From NCBI GenBank assembly GCA_016190665.1, contig JACPQD010000086.1, positions 1 through 63,859 of the forward strand: 63,859 nt of DNA. The letters are read 5' to 3'. Positions 1-8,783 of the stretch are shown here, piece by piece (the first letter of the stretch is position 1; each line of letters starts with the position of its first letter). Made by a program: the position numbers and the translations under genes. This stretch comes from Chloroflexota bacterium. Its GTDB lineage: Bacteria > Chloroflexota > Dehalococcoidia > JACPQD01. Below the pieces are notes generated by a model. It was not told the DNA's origin. It saw nothing but the letters and a program-made list of their open reading frames with translations, and searched no databases.

Positions 1-4
1 CTCG

Positions 5-80
5 ATGGGAGAGGGTAGGGTGAGGGTGAAACCGGAGAGCCCCCTCACCTTAGTCCTCTCCCGCGGAGGGGAGAGGAAAC
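5..80. repeat. Imperfect inverted repeat
   Basis: A purine-rich arm (GGGAGAGGGTAGGGTGAGGG) is followed about 20 bases later by a pyrimidine-rich arm (CCCCCTCACCTTAGTCCTCT) and a further CTCCCGCGGAGGGGAGAG palindrome. No coding sense is seen. It resembles the short dispersed hairpin repeats elsewhere in the window. Confidence 0.5.
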
Positions 81-140
81 ATCCAGTCAGGCGCGATTCA
101 ATTTTAATAAGACAACATTGCGGTGCACCGCGCCCCTACC

Positions 141-443
141 CTAGAAGACGCTCCGCTTCTTCTTCAGTATCCCTATCAGATCGTCGAGCGGTATCGCTGG
201 CAGGGTCATGGTCTGCATGGTGCCCCGGCCGCTCAGATGAATGGCGAATTTGGCCACATCGGCGTCCCCAGGCGCCTCGATGATGTTAACGAAATCGTAT
301 TGGCCCAGGAGAGCATATTGGGAGAGGATCTTCGCCCCCATGTACTCTACTTCCTTGTTGATATCCTTGAGCCTGTCGGGGTCCTCTTCGATCGCCTTCC
401 TTCCCTCGTCGGTTAGCGTCGTCAGCATGAGATAAAGAGCCAT
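141..443 (-). CDS. GYD domain protein
   Basis: A 100-aa soluble protein of the GYD family of small alpha/beta proteins, named for a Gly-Tyr-Asp motif and of unknown biochemical role. The sequence shows LSQYALLGQYDFVNIIEAPG, where GQYDFV occupies the GYD position, and a preceding LTDEGRKAIEEDPDRL. The length is typical for the family. The ATG follows a strong AGGAGGGG ribosome site, and a consensus promoter lies 36 bases further upstream, so it is probably a monocistronic gene. The neighbouring binding-protein gene has its own promoter and gives no clue to function. Confidence 0.85.
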   Translation of the reverse strand: MALYLMLTTLTDEGRKAIEEDPDRLKDINKEVEYMGAKILSQYALLGQYDFVNIIEAPGDADVAKFAIHLSGRGTMQTMTLPAIPLDDLIGILKKKRSVF

Positions 444-478
444 AGACGATCCCCTCCTTCGTTGCGGCCAATGCCCAT

Positions 479-507
479 ATAGTAGCCACTACCCTGGCTG
501 TTGTCAA
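479..507 (-). promoter_or_regulatory. Promoter of the GYD gene
   Basis: On the minus strand TTGACA, 17 bases, then TACTAT. It lies about 35 bases upstream of the GYD start codon. Confidence 0.75.
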
Positions 508-617
508 TGACGAAAAATGACCAGCCGGGGCGGTTCACGGCCCGTCCAGACTCGCTTATACCCCAGGGCGCCTGGCAGGCGCCCACCCCCATGAGTTGGG
601 CATAGCCCGCTATGCCC

Positions 618-2309
618 CTACCGGGCCAGCCACACATCCTGGAACTTGTGGCCGCCTTTCACCGTCCTCTGGGGGTACCAGTCCTTCATCTCCTCCCACC
701 AGATCCCCCAGTACTTCGCCCAGGTGACGATGATCTTGGGCGCCTCACGATGGATGATACGCTGCATCTCCCAGATAAGCTCTTTGCGCTTAGCCGGGTC
801 GAGCGCCTGACTCTGGGCCAGGTACAGCTCGTCCACCTTAGCGTTACTCCAGGCGCCGTAGTTCTTCGGGCTCCCCGTAATGAAATACTCCCCCAAGAGC
901 ACGTCGGGGTCGTAGTGCGGGCTGCCGTCCGCGGTGACCGTTACCTGAAAAGCCCCCCGGTACAGCCGCTCTTTGTTCACGGCCACTTCCAGCACCTGCA
1001 CTTCTGCGTTGATCCCGAGCCTGGCCAGTTGGTCCTTGGTGAACTCGGCGGCTTCCTTGGCCTGGATGGTTGTGCTGGTGATAAGCGCCGTCTTGAAACC
1101 CTGCGCGTGCCCGGCCTCCGCAAGGAGTCTCTTCGCTTCGACGACATCCTGGTCCTTGGGCTTCCTGAAGCCTGTCAGGGACATCATTTCCTGCTCGGGC
1201 AGCGCCCAGGGTGACCCGGGGAGCGTGTAGCCGTAGCCGGGGCTGTAGCTGCCCGCTCGCACCACCTTAGCCGCCGCCTCCCGGTCAATCAGCAGGTTGA
1301 CGGCCTGCCTCACCCGCATATCGTTCCACGGCTCGATCTGGGCATTGAAGGTGAGCGCCGTGGTGTTAGGCATCATTCTCGCTTGCGACACCAGTCTCGG
1401 CTCTCTCTTCATGAGCTCTTCCGCCTGCGCCGCAGTGGGGCCGGCCGTAAGGGGCATCATGTGGATTTGATGGGTGCGCAGGGCAGCGAAACGCGCCGTC
1501 TCGTCAACGATGATAAAGGTAGTTATCCCGTCAAGATAGGGCCGGCCCTTGACGAAATAGTCCTGGTTTTTGACTACCTTGAGGGAGACCCCCGGAACAT
1601 AGGCCTGGAGCTTGAAAGGGCCGGTGCCCATGACATCCCTCTTCATATCGCCTTTCTGCTTCACTATGTCCGGGTCGAAGATGAAGTTCTCCTCCAGGGC
1701 CAGGAGCTGAAGGAAGGATGCCTGCTGGTTCTTCAACGTTACTCTGAGGGTCAAGGGGTCCGGGGCCTCCAGCTTAGTGACCGCCTGATAGAGCTCTTTG
1801 CGCGGCGATAGCACGCCTTTGGGGGGAAAGATTATCCTGTCGAGATTGAACTTGACGTCCTCAGCGGTGAGGGGCCGGCCGTTGTGAAACCTGACCCCCT
1901 CGTTGAGGCGGAAGGTATAAACCAGGCCGTCGGAGCCGATATCCCAGCTCTTGGCCAGGTCGCCGATTATCTTGTCCTCGTTCTCGGGCTGGTTCTGGAC
2001 GAGGATGCTGTAGACGGAGGAGAAGGGGAACTGGATGCCCGCGGTGGTCTCCTGATGGGCGTCGAAATGAGGGATAGGATGCCGGGCGCCCCGGTTCACT
2101 ATGCCTCCGTATTTCGGCTGTCCGGCGGCGGGCTTCGCCGTGGGCGCCGGCGGCGACGCAGCCGGTGATGGGGCAGGGGCCGCCGCCGGAGGCTGAACGG
2201 CCGGCTTTGAAGATGGCCCCGATGGCGTCGAGGACCCTGGAGCGCAGCTCGCCACCAGGCCCAGGACGATTAAACAGCCGATGACTGGAGATAACGTCCT
2301 TTTGTGCAT
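618..2309 (-). CDS. ABC transporter binding lipoprotein, peptide family 5
   Basis: A 563-aa solute-binding lipoprotein of the SBP_bac_5 (oligopeptide/nickel/dipeptide) family, expected to sit on the outer face of the membrane and deliver a ligand to an ABC importer. The signal peptide ends in a lipobox LVAS-C with Cys22, followed by a long Ala/Pro-rich linker to about residue 65. Family features include DLAKSWDIGSDGLVYTFRL and GVRFHNGRPLTAEDVKFNLD near residues 115-150, and a C-terminal FQDVWLAR shared in style with three other binding-protein sequences in this window. No permease or ATPase is adjacent, so it is an orphan and the substrate is unknown. The start follows GGGGAGG, and the promoter is about 195 bases upstream. 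Confidence 0.9.
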   Translation of the reverse strand: MHKRTLSPVIGCLIVLGLVASCAPGSSTPSGPSSKPAVQPPAAAPAPSPAASPPAPTAKPAAGQPKYGGIVNRGARHPIPHFDAHQETTAGIQFPFSSVYSILVQNQPENEDKIIGDLAKSWDIGSDGLVYTFRLNEGVRFHNGRPLTAEDVKFNLDRIIFPPKGVLSPRKELYQAVTKLEAPDPLTLRVTLKNQQASFLQLLALEENFIFDPDIVKQKGDMKRDVMGTGPFKLQAYVPGVSLKVVKNQDYFVKGRPYLDGITTFIIVDETARFAALRTHQIHMMPLTAGPTAAQAEELMKREPRLVSQARMMPNTTALTFNAQIEPWNDMRVRQAVNLLIDREAAAKVVRAGSYSPGYGYTLPGSPWALPEQEMMSLTGFRKPKDQDVVEAKRLLAEAGHAQGFKTALITSTTIQAKEAAEFTKDQLARLGINAEVQVLEVAVNKERLYRGAFQVTVTADGSPHYDPDVLLGEYFITGSPKNYGAWSNAKVDELYLAQSQALDPAKRKELIWEMQRIIHREAPKIIVTWAKYWGIWWEEMKDWYPQRTVKGGHKFQDVWLAR

Positions 2310-2401
2310 TGCCCAACCTCCCCTTGAAGCGGCGTCGCGTTGCAGAGCCCTTTATTCACCTGGATGGGCAGGATTCACAGGATAGGGCTTTTATCATTTC
2401 A

Positions 2402-2435
2402 ATCCTGTTCACCCTGGACTCCGATCCAGGGTTCA
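2402..2435 (+). repeat. 34-bp dispersed repeat, copy 1
   Basis: ATCCTGTTCACCCTGGACTC and the next 14 bases are exactly the reverse complement of 11573..11606. The core CCTGGA/TCCAGG can fold into a hairpin. It lies in the leader of the binding lipoprotein gene. Confidence 0.9.
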
Positions 2436-2503
2436 CGCTGGATAGCCATGTCCTGCTCGTTTCTCAGCCGATGAAACGTGTGGGGTATCCGAATCGTGAC
2501 GGC

Positions 2504-2532
2504 ATCTTAACATTGGCACGGCATGTTGTCAA
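2504..2532 (-). promoter_or_regulatory. Promoter of the binding lipoprotein gene
   Basis: On the minus strand TTGACA, 17 bases, TAAGAT. It is about 195 bases upstream of the start codon, which leaves a long transcribed leader. Confidence 0.7.
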
Positions 2533-2632
2533 GGAGCCCGGTCTGGTAACACTTTCTATTGACGCAGTACGGTAGGGAGGCCGGAACGAAGCCGGATGCG
2601 ACGGAGCGAGCGATCGAAGACCGCAGCGGTCT

Positions 2633-4081
2633 CTACCGAACGAGAAGCCTGGTTAACTGGGAGACGTCGTCGACCCTTTCGAGGCGCCACACCAGGCTCA
2701 TTATGTCCTCCAGCCGGTCCCGCCAGCTAGTGGAGGCGATGTTCCCCCACTTGGCGAAGTCTCTGAACTTCGCCTTGAGGTCGTCGTCGTTCAGGAAGGT
2801 ATCCGGCGTCCATGGGTCGCCCTTGGCGTACTCGCCGCACGCCTCGAAGGTCTTGCCCTTGGCGGTCACGGTGACCGCGGTGGGGATCTTGAGCAGCCAG
2901 TCCTCGCTGGACCAAAGCTCGCTGCCGGGGAAATCGGTCCTCAGCTCTACGTCCACCTTATGGCGGAAGCTGACAATGCGCGGGTCTTCCATTGTCTCCG
3001 GGGCGTACCAGAGGGGACCCCTCTCGATCCCGAAGGCGCCCATGGCCATGGCATGGGGCTGATTGAACTCACAGCTAACCTCGCCGACGGGGTCTTTGCT
3101 GGCGAAGCGCGGACCGGCGCCTCGCTTCTCAATGCGGATGAGCACCCGGTCTATGTCCTCGGCCTTGATTTCGTTCTCCCTGATGAGCTTCAGAAACACC
3201 GTCAGCGGATGGTGCGTGTAGCGGCAACTGGGCCAGGGCTTGTAGCTATTGCCCGGTAAGTACCACTTCTTGCCCAGATCCCTGGTCATCAGATCGAAGT
3301 CGCAGTGCCCCGTGCCCCGAATAGCCCACAGGCCGCGCTCGCCGTCCAGAATCTCCGGGTGGGCGGTGAGTCCTATTTCGGCCAGCAGTGCGCCGTTGAC
3401 GCCGTTTACCGCCTCCCAGCCGGTGTCCGCATACTTGAGCGTGGGGAGCGGGAAATACTCGCCAAAGCGCCCGGCGCGCATGGCGGCGTTGCTTCCCGTG
3501 ATGCCAAAGGCATTGGCTACTTGCTCCTCGTCCAGGTTCAAGCCTTTCGCCGCTGCCGCGGCGGCGGCGAACTCCATTATGCCCAGCCGCTGATGGCGGT
3601 CTGCCCCCCGGGGAGCGGAAGCGGGAAGCAGGGTCGTGGCGAGGGCGATTCGGGCGCCCACTTCGAATCCCACCACTACGGAGGTCAGGAGGTCCCTGCC
3701 GGAGCGCTTCTGACCTTCACAGATGGCCAGGGCGGAGGCGACCAGCGGGCAGCCGATGTGGCCCGAGTTCATGAAGAAATCGGTGGCGTCCAGGGCGTCG
3801 CCAACGCGTGTGTTGGCGTAAGCGGCGAGCAGGGGAGAGGTCCTGTCCTGGTACCCGATGAGGGTGCATTCCGGCTTGCCGCCCAGGCGCCGCACGTAGG
3901 CCAGGGAAATCTCGGCGATGTCAGTGGTGCAGCCGCCCAGCGCCTCGCCGATAAAGTCCATTATGGCCCGCTTTGCCTCGTGGACCACTGGCGCCGGAAG
4001 CTGGTCGAATTCAGTTTTCACCACCATACGGGCGAGGGATCGAGTAGGGCTCTTCAGCGCCCTTTCGGTGTCCAAAGCCAT
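2633..4081 (-). CDS. MmgE/PrpD family protein
   Basis: A 482-aa protein of the MmgE/PrpD family, which includes 2-methylcitrate dehydratase and cis-aconitate decarboxylase; it is probably a cytoplasmic lyase/dehydratase. Family features are the N-terminal AKRAIMDFIGEALGG, DALDATDFFMNSGHIGCPLV and YADTGWEAVNGVNGALLAEIGL, and a C-terminal lid ending near KWGNIASTSWRDRLEDIMS. The length is typical. The open frame runs 72 bases further upstream into a hairpin repeat, but the ATG at 4081 follows GAGAGGAGG and is preferred. The actual substrate cannot be read from the sequence, and no methylcitrate-cycle genes are adjacent. Confidence 0.85.
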   Translation of the reverse strand: MALDTERALKSPTRSLARMVVKTEFDQLPAPVVHEAKRAIMDFIGEALGGCTTDIAEISLAYVRRLGGKPECTLIGYQDRTSPLLAAYANTRVGDALDATDFFMNSGHIGCPLVASALAICEGQKRSGRDLLTSVVVGFEVGARIALATTLLPASAPRGADRHQRLGIMEFAAAAAAAKGLNLDEEQVANAFGITGSNAAMRAGRFGEYFPLPTLKYADTGWEAVNGVNGALLAEIGLTAHPEILDGERGLWAIRGTGHCDFDLMTRDLGKKWYLPGNSYKPWPSCRYTHHPLTVFLKLIRENEIKAEDIDRVLIRIEKRGAGPRFASKDPVGEVSCEFNQPHAMAMGAFGIERGPLWYAPETMEDPRIVSFRHKVDVELRTDFPGSELWSSEDWLLKIPTAVTVTAKGKTFEACGEYAKGDPWTPDTFLNDDDLKAKFRDFAKWGNIASTSWRDRLEDIMSLVWRLERVDDVSQLTRLLVR

Positions 4082-4120
4082 TGGTTTGCCTCCTCTCAGG
4101 ATCTCTTCTGTCCGACGCCA

Positions 4121-4180
4121 GACCGAGTTCCCCCCCTTAGTCCCCCCGTCCACGGGGGGATCAAGGGGGGGAACTCGGTC
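4121..4180. terminator. Large hairpin between lon and mmgE/prpD
   Basis: GACCGAGTTCCCCCCC pairs with GGGGGGGAACTCGGTC, and an inner CCCCCCGTCCACGGGGGG forms a second stem. It follows the end of the lon-like gene on the minus strand and precedes the MmgE/PrpD gene. It may stop transcription, but no U-tract is present; this C-rich hairpin is also typical of dispersed repeats. Confidence 0.5.
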
Positions 4181-4186
4181 TCCTTC

Positions 4187-6673
4187 TTACTCCTCATCCG
4201 GCGGTGGGTCTTCCACCTTCACCGGTTCCTTGGCGTGTCCATCCGGGGAGGGAGTGGGCATTTTCTCCTCTTCCTTGAGGAAGTCCCGGAGCACCCTGGC
4301 GTTCTCCAGCAGGCACAGGTCGACGCGCCCGTTCAGGCTATCCTCTTCGTAAGCGCCATCCTCGCGCCTCTCGCCGGCTCCGACGCCGGTGAGGATCTCT
4401 ATGCCCTCGTCGATCGTCTTCACCGGATAGACGTGGAACTTGCCCTCCCGGACAGCCGCCACCACCTCTTCCTTGAGCATCAGATTGCGCGCGTTTGCCG
4501 CGGGGATAACAACGCCCTGGTCGCCGGTGAGGCCGCGAGCTTTGCAGACGCTGAAGAAACCCTCGATTTTCTCGTTGACGCCCCCGATGGCCTGGACCTC
4601 GCCCCTCTGGTTGACGGAGCCCGTCACGGCGAGGCCCTGCCTTACCGGGTAGCCGGATAGGGCGGACAGTATGGCATACAGCTCCGTGCTGGAGGCGCTG
4701 TCCCCTTCCACCTCGGAGTAGCTCTGCTCAAAGACCAGGCGCGCCGATAGGGTGAGGGGCTTGTTTCGGGCGTACTTGTCCGCCAGGTAGCCGCTGAGTA
4801 TCATCACGCCTTTGCTGTGGATCGGGCCTCCTAGCTTCACCTCCCGCTCGATATCGATGATCCCCTCGCGGCCCAGGCCGACGCTCACGGTCACTCGACT
4901 GGGTATGCCGAAGGTGAAGTCCCCGGAGCCGGTGACCGACAGCCCGTTGACCTGTCCCACCTCCGCCCCCGTGGTGTCGATCAAGATCGTTCCATTGTCG
5001 ATCATTTCCTCTATCCGTTCTTGGATGAGGTTGGAACGATAGACCTTCTCCTCGATGGCCTTTTGAACGTGGCTGGAGGTAACGATATCGGCGTTGCCCA
5101 CGGAGGCGTGATAGCTGGCCTCCCTCATGAGGGTGGCGATTTCGGAGAACTTGGTGGACAGCTTCTCCTGGTCCTCGGCGAGGCGTGAGCTGTATTCGAT
5201 GATCTTGGCCGTGGCGTGCACGTCGAAGTGCTTGAGTCCCTCCTTACCGCAGATGAGGCACAGAGAGCCCAGATAGGACTTCATGCCGTCCGGGCTCCAG
5301 TCCATCCGTGTATCGAAGTCGGCCTTGACCTTGAAGAGCTCTCTGAAGTCTTCGTCGTAGGCATAGAGCATGCTGTACAGGTAGGGGTTGCCCACCACAA
5401 CGACTTTGGCGTCCAGAGGGATGGGGTCCGGCATGAGGCTCTTAGTCACGATGAATCCAAGGCGTTCGCCCGCCTCCTCGATCACAATCTTGCGATCACC
5501 CAGAGCCCGCTTCAACCCGTCCCAGGAGAACAGGTTGGTCAGCAAGTCATCAGCGTGCATAACCAGGTAGCCGCCGTTGGCCGAATGGATGGCTCCGCCT
5601 CGGATGAGGGTGAAGTCGGTGAAGAAAGCGCCGAGCTGGGACTCCTTCTCGATTCTGCCGAAGAGGTTGTTGTAAGTGGGGTTGAATTCAATGACAACGG
5701 GCGCGCCCTTAAGCTCCGAATTATCGACGATAACATTGACCTGATATTTCCTGAAGGCCAGTTCCTTGAGCCAGGGGATAGGTATGGGCGTTGCCTGGGC
5801 TTCCGCCTCCGGCCGGAACTGGGCGATGTTGTCCACCATATCGTTCTGCACTTCGGTGAGATAGGCGACGACCTCTGGATGGTCCTTGTACTTCTCTATC
5901 AGGTCCCCGGTTGGGGGTCCCACGGAAGCGAGGGCCACCTCCCGGTCCAGGTTCTTGAGCCGCTCGTTCACTTCGTGTTCCATCTGCCTGATCTGCTTCG
6001 ACAAGGCCCTCAAATCGATCTCAAGCCTCTCCCGCTTGCCTATCAGTTCCTGGCGCGCTTCCGGGCTCAGGACCCTGAATTCTTGATCGCTCAGCGGCGT
6101 GCCATCCGGCTTGATAGCGATTATTATCAGACCCATGGGAGTGGCCTGAACGGCAAAGCCCTCCGTGTGCACCTTCTCCCCAAGCTCGCTGAACATTCGT
6201 TCGCGCTTCTTATTGAACTCGTCCCCGATCTCTTCCCGCTTCGCTGTGTACTGCTCACTTTCGAAGGCCCTGGGTATGGACTCCCGCGCCTCCTCCACCA
6301 GGTTCTTCACGTCGGACTGGAGCTCCTTACCCCTGCCCGCCGGCAATCTCAGAGCCTTAGGGCGGTAGCTGTCGCGAAAATTGTTGACGTAGCACCAGTC
6401 GGGGGGCACCTTTTTGTCCTTGGCGGTCTCCTCGAGAAAGGACCTGACCGCTGTGGTCCTACCTGTCCCGGGGATGCCCGCCACGTAAATGTTGAAGCCG
6501 CTTTCCTTCATGCCCAGTCCGAACTGGAGAGCCTTGAGGGCGCGGGCCTGTCCGATGATGGCCGGCACGGGCTTGAGCTCCGAGGTTGTGATGAATCCCA
6601 GGCTGCTGGGGTCGCAGATCCTTCTCAGCTTCTCGGGTGGCAACTCGGAGAACACAGCGCTTCTCGTACTCAC
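4187..6673 (-). CDS. LonB-like ATP-dependent protease (S16, AAA_32 type)
   Basis: An 828-aa Lon-related protease of the type with an AAA_32 N-terminal ATPase. It is a cytoplasmic quality-control enzyme degrading unfolded proteins. The Walker A region GIPGTGRTT (residues about 66-74) has Arg in place of the usual Lys, as is common in this subfamily. A long charged coiled-coil-like stretch follows at about 110-260. The C-terminal S16 protease domain shows VEGDSASSTELYA with catalytic Ser about 659 and GGVNEKIEGFF with Lys about 702. The open frame extends 69 codons upstream, but that stretch contains a consensus promoter. The GTG at 6673, seven bases after GGAG, is therefore the likely start. 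Confidence 0.93.
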   Translation of the reverse strand: MSTRSAVFSELPPEKLRRICDPSSLGFITTSELKPVPAIIGQARALKALQFGLGMKESGFNIYVAGIPGTGRTTAVRSFLEETAKDKKVPPDWCYVNNFRDSYRPKALRLPAGRGKELQSDVKNLVEEARESIPRAFESEQYTAKREEIGDEFNKKRERMFSELGEKVHTEGFAVQATPMGLIIIAIKPDGTPLSDQEFRVLSPEARQELIGKRERLEIDLRALSKQIRQMEHEVNERLKNLDREVALASVGPPTGDLIEKYKDHPEVVAYLTEVQNDMVDNIAQFRPEAEAQATPIPIPWLKELAFRKYQVNVIVDNSELKGAPVVIEFNPTYNNLFGRIEKESQLGAFFTDFTLIRGGAIHSANGGYLVMHADDLLTNLFSWDGLKRALGDRKIVIEEAGERLGFIVTKSLMPDPIPLDAKVVVVGNPYLYSMLYAYDEDFRELFKVKADFDTRMDWSPDGMKSYLGSLCLICGKEGLKHFDVHATAKIIEYSSRLAEDQEKLSTKFSEIATLMREASYHASVGNADIVTSSHVQKAIEEKVYRSNLIQERIEEMIDNGTILIDTTGAEVGQVNGLSVTGSGDFTFGIPSRVTVSVGLGREGIIDIEREVKLGGPIHSKGVMILSGYLADKYARNKPLTLSARLVFEQSYSEVEGDSASSTELYAILSALSGYPVRQGLAVTGSVNQRGEVQAIGGVNEKIEGFFSVCKARGLTGDQGVVIPAANARNLMLKEEVVAAVREGKFHVYPVKTIDEGIEILTGVGAGERREDGAYEEDSLNGRVDLCLLENARVLRDFLKEEEKMPTPSPDGHAKEPVKVEDPPPDEE

Positions 6674-6745
6674 AAACTCATCTCCAAGGGAAGGGAATCG
6701 GCATCTGGGGCGCAGGGGAAAGGGGAGGCCCTCCCCTATAGCCCA

Positions 6746-6774
6746 ATAGTAATTCAGCCTTTCCTCGCTGTCAA
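6746..6774 (-). promoter_or_regulatory. Promoter of the lon-like gene
   Basis: On the minus strand TTGACA, 17 bases, TACTAT. It lies inside the upstream extension of the open frame and supports the downstream GTG start. Confidence 0.75.
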
Positions 6775-6906
6775 CCACCCACCTCCACGCTGGAGCCTTT
6801 TCGCGAAGCGCGCTCTGTTGTAACATGTAGGGGTATCGGGAGAGGGAGTCCCCGCGCGGCGCTCCAGGGGCGCGAGGCATCGCGCCCTCGCCCGGAGGTA
6901 ATTCGA

Positions 6907-8145
6907 TTGACTAGACGTATCGGCGTAGTCCTGATCCTTTCCCTCCTGGCGTCCGTTCCGCCCACACAGGCCGAGGCGGGCGCCTTCACCGTGTCCCGCT
7001 TCTTCCCGCAAACGGGCTTCTTCCTGCGCAATCAGGACGGCGTCAACTTCCTGGCCGAGTTCAACCGGCTGGGAAAGGTGGAGGCCCTCGGCTACCCGAC
7101 GTCGCGTCCCTTCGAGAAGGGCGGCTTCGCGCACCAGGCCCTGCAGAGGGCCATCTTACAGTGGCGGCCTGAGCTGGGCCGGGCCGTGCTCGCCAACGTC
7201 ATGGATGAGCTTTACTACCTGGGCAAGGACGACTGGCTCCTCGATAGGGGCGTGCCGCGACACTTCACCGGCGACGATGGCTCAAGAGGGGATTTCGAAA
7301 GCGCCAAGGCCATGCGGCTCTCGTGGTTGACCGATCCGGCGATCAGCCAGGCCTATTACGATAATCCCGACCCACTGAATTTCTATGGCCTTCCGTCGTC
7401 GCGGCCCGAGTCCTTCGGCCCCTTCATCACCCAGCGTTTCCAGCGCGGCGTCCTGCAGTTGTGGGTGGAGGCTGTCCTCGGCATGCCGCGCCCCGGCGCC
7501 GTCGTGGGCGCGCTGGCGGGCGAGCTGGCCAAGGAGGCGGGGCTGGTCCCGGAGCTAGCGACGCAGCAGGAAACCGTTCTCGGAGGCGCCTCCGCCGAAG
7601 TGCTCCTGCCCGTCCCCGCCTTCATGCAGCAACGCGCCCTGTCCTGCGAGTCATCGGCGGCGGCCATGATCGCTGCTTACTTCCGCGTGCCGCTGACCGA
7701 GAGGCAGATCATCGCTGAGCTCCCCTGGGACCCCAATCCCCACAAGGGTTTTCGCGGCAACATCGACGGCTGGTTCGGCGGCATCAACGACTACGGCGTC
7801 TACGCCGAGCCCATCGCCGACGTCCTTACCAACCACGGCCTGAAAGCCGACGTCTACTACGACTTTTCCCTGGACATGCTGAAGTCGGCCCTGAGCGAGG
7901 GCAAGCTGGTCATCTCCTGGATCACCGCCGGGACCGCCTGGTCGACGCCGGTGACGGTGCAGATTGGCGGCGAACCCGTGGTCCTTGTCCCCTACGAGCA
8001 CGCTGTGGCGGTCAAGGGCTACGACGCTGTCGGGGTCAGCGTGAATGACCCCGGCACCGGCGGCAGTGCCCGCTACTCCAACGAGGCCTTCCTCCGCGCC
8101 TCGGGCTACTTCGGGGGGATGGCGGTGGTGGTTTCGGCGGGATGA
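6907..8145 (+). CDS. Secreted C39-like cysteine peptidase
   Basis: A 412-aa exported protein. The TTG start is set by GGAGGTAATTCGATTG and is followed by a hydrophobic signal peptide (VVLILSLLASVPP) ending near residue 25. Residues about 28-200 hold two related aromatic segments (FFPQTGFFLRNQDGVNF and FQRGVLQLWVEAVLG) of unknown function. Residues about 235-410 form a peptidase C39-like domain: LSCESSAAAM with likely nucleophile Cys247, YEHAVAVKGYD with likely His365, and a following VNDPGTGG carrying the third residue. It probably acts outside the cell as a papain-fold peptidase or a related hydrolase. It is divergent from the lon-like gene and looks monocistronic. Confidence 0.8.
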   Translation: MTRRIGVVLILSLLASVPPTQAEAGAFTVSRFFPQTGFFLRNQDGVNFLAEFNRLGKVEALGYPTSRPFEKGGFAHQALQRAILQWRPELGRAVLANVMDELYYLGKDDWLLDRGVPRHFTGDDGSRGDFESAKAMRLSWLTDPAISQAYYDNPDPLNFYGLPSSRPESFGPFITQRFQRGVLQLWVEAVLGMPRPGAVVGALAGELAKEAGLVPELATQQETVLGGASAEVLLPVPAFMQQRALSCESSAAAMIAAYFRVPLTERQIIAELPWDPNPHKGFRGNIDGWFGGINDYGVYAEPIADVLTNHGLKADVYYDFSLDMLKSALSEGKLVISWITAGTAWSTPVTVQIGGEPVVLVPYEHAVAVKGYDAVGVSVNDPGTGGSARYSNEAFLRASGYFGGMAVVVSAG

Positions 8146-8406
8146 ACGCAACGGTAGGTGACTACGAAATACACGAAAGACACGAAAAAGCAATAATGAA
8201 TGATGAGTGATGAATGGGGGGCGTGGCCGGTGTCAACGGATTGGAAACGGATAAACGGATGGCCCCCAAATGATGAACGATGAATCTTGAGCCGTAGGGC
8301 AGGGGCTTGTCCCCTGCCGGGGGTGGCGGGATGGAGCCGGAGTAAGACCGTGGACGGATGCACGCGAATTGACGGCCGGAAGCTATTTGACGAAGACAGG
8401 ACGCGC
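8146..8406. repeat. Cluster of short tandem-like repeats
   Basis: Holds several low-complexity repeat types found throughout the window: ACACGAAAGACACGAAAAAG, AATGAATGATGAGTGATGAA, GGATTGGAAACGGATAAACG and an imperfect GGGCAGGGGCTTGTCCCCTG palindrome. No gene is seen. Confidence 0.6.
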
Positions 8407-8735
8407 ATGCTGGCCGACCACACTCTGCGCCGCATCTACGAGGAGGAGGCCGCCAAAAAGGGCCTCTGGCTGCAACTCGTGGAGGCGCGCCAGGCCGCCG
8501 GGCTGACCCAGGCCGAGGTGGCCAGGCGCCTCGGCGTCTCCCAGGCGCAGGTCTCGCGCATCGAGAAGTCGAAGACTCCGAAGAGCCAGGGATCCCGAAG
8601 AGCACACACGAATCGGGCGTGAGCGAATCGGAGCGCGGCTACGTCGCCTACACGCTGAACACCCTGCGCCGCTACCTCCAGGCGCTGGGCGGCGGCTTCA
8701 GGCTCAGGGTGTCTGTTGAGGCTGACGACCGATGA
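8407..8735 (+). pseudogene. Xre/HigA-type regulator interrupted by a repeat
   Basis: A broken helix-turn-helix antitoxin-type protein. The first part reads LVEARQAAGLTQAEVARRLG then VSQAQVSRIEK. The second part, RGYVAYTLNTLRRYLQALGG, follows only after 65 bases of foreign sequence (8569..8633) that shift the frame and introduce a stop. The intact paralogue on the minus strand near 16.1 kb reads IEKRGYDAYTLNSLRKYVKA without a gap, so removing the 65 bases restores the gene exactly. No toxin partner is next to it. The start at 8407 is the nearest ATG to the conserved region and is uncertain. Confidence 0.8.
8569..8633 (+). repeat. 65-nt repeat inserted in the xre gene
   Basis: The element begins TCGAAGACTCCGAAGAGC and ends GCGAATCGGAG. 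A near copy lies at 21192..21243, between pstA and pstB2 (TCGAAGACCCCGAAGAGC ... GCGAATCGGAG). 65 is not a multiple of three, so the host gene is frameshifted. Confidence 0.85.
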
Positions 8736-8783
8736 GCGGAGGTTGTGTGTCAGTTCTTGGGCCGGGTCTGTGCGCAGAGCGGT

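Larger units (their letters stand above)
2310..2632. other. Intergenic region with long leader and shared repeat
   Basis: Contains the minus-strand promoter and roughly 190-base leader of the binding lipoprotein gene. Inside the leader is a 34-base repeat found again in the opposite orientation near 11.57 kb. No gene is seen. Confidence 0.6.

Noticed and set aside
3305..4660. 451-residue plus-strand frame across mmgE/prpD and lon
   Set aside because: Shadow of two genes on the minus strand and the hairpin between them.
5216..6823. 535-residue plus-strand open frame opposite the lon-like gene
   Set aside because: The lon-like protease on the other strand has clear motifs; the plus-strand frame is a GC-rich shadow.
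8146..8406. Possible CRISPR-like array
   Set aside because: Repeat words are short, irregular and adjacent without constant spacers.
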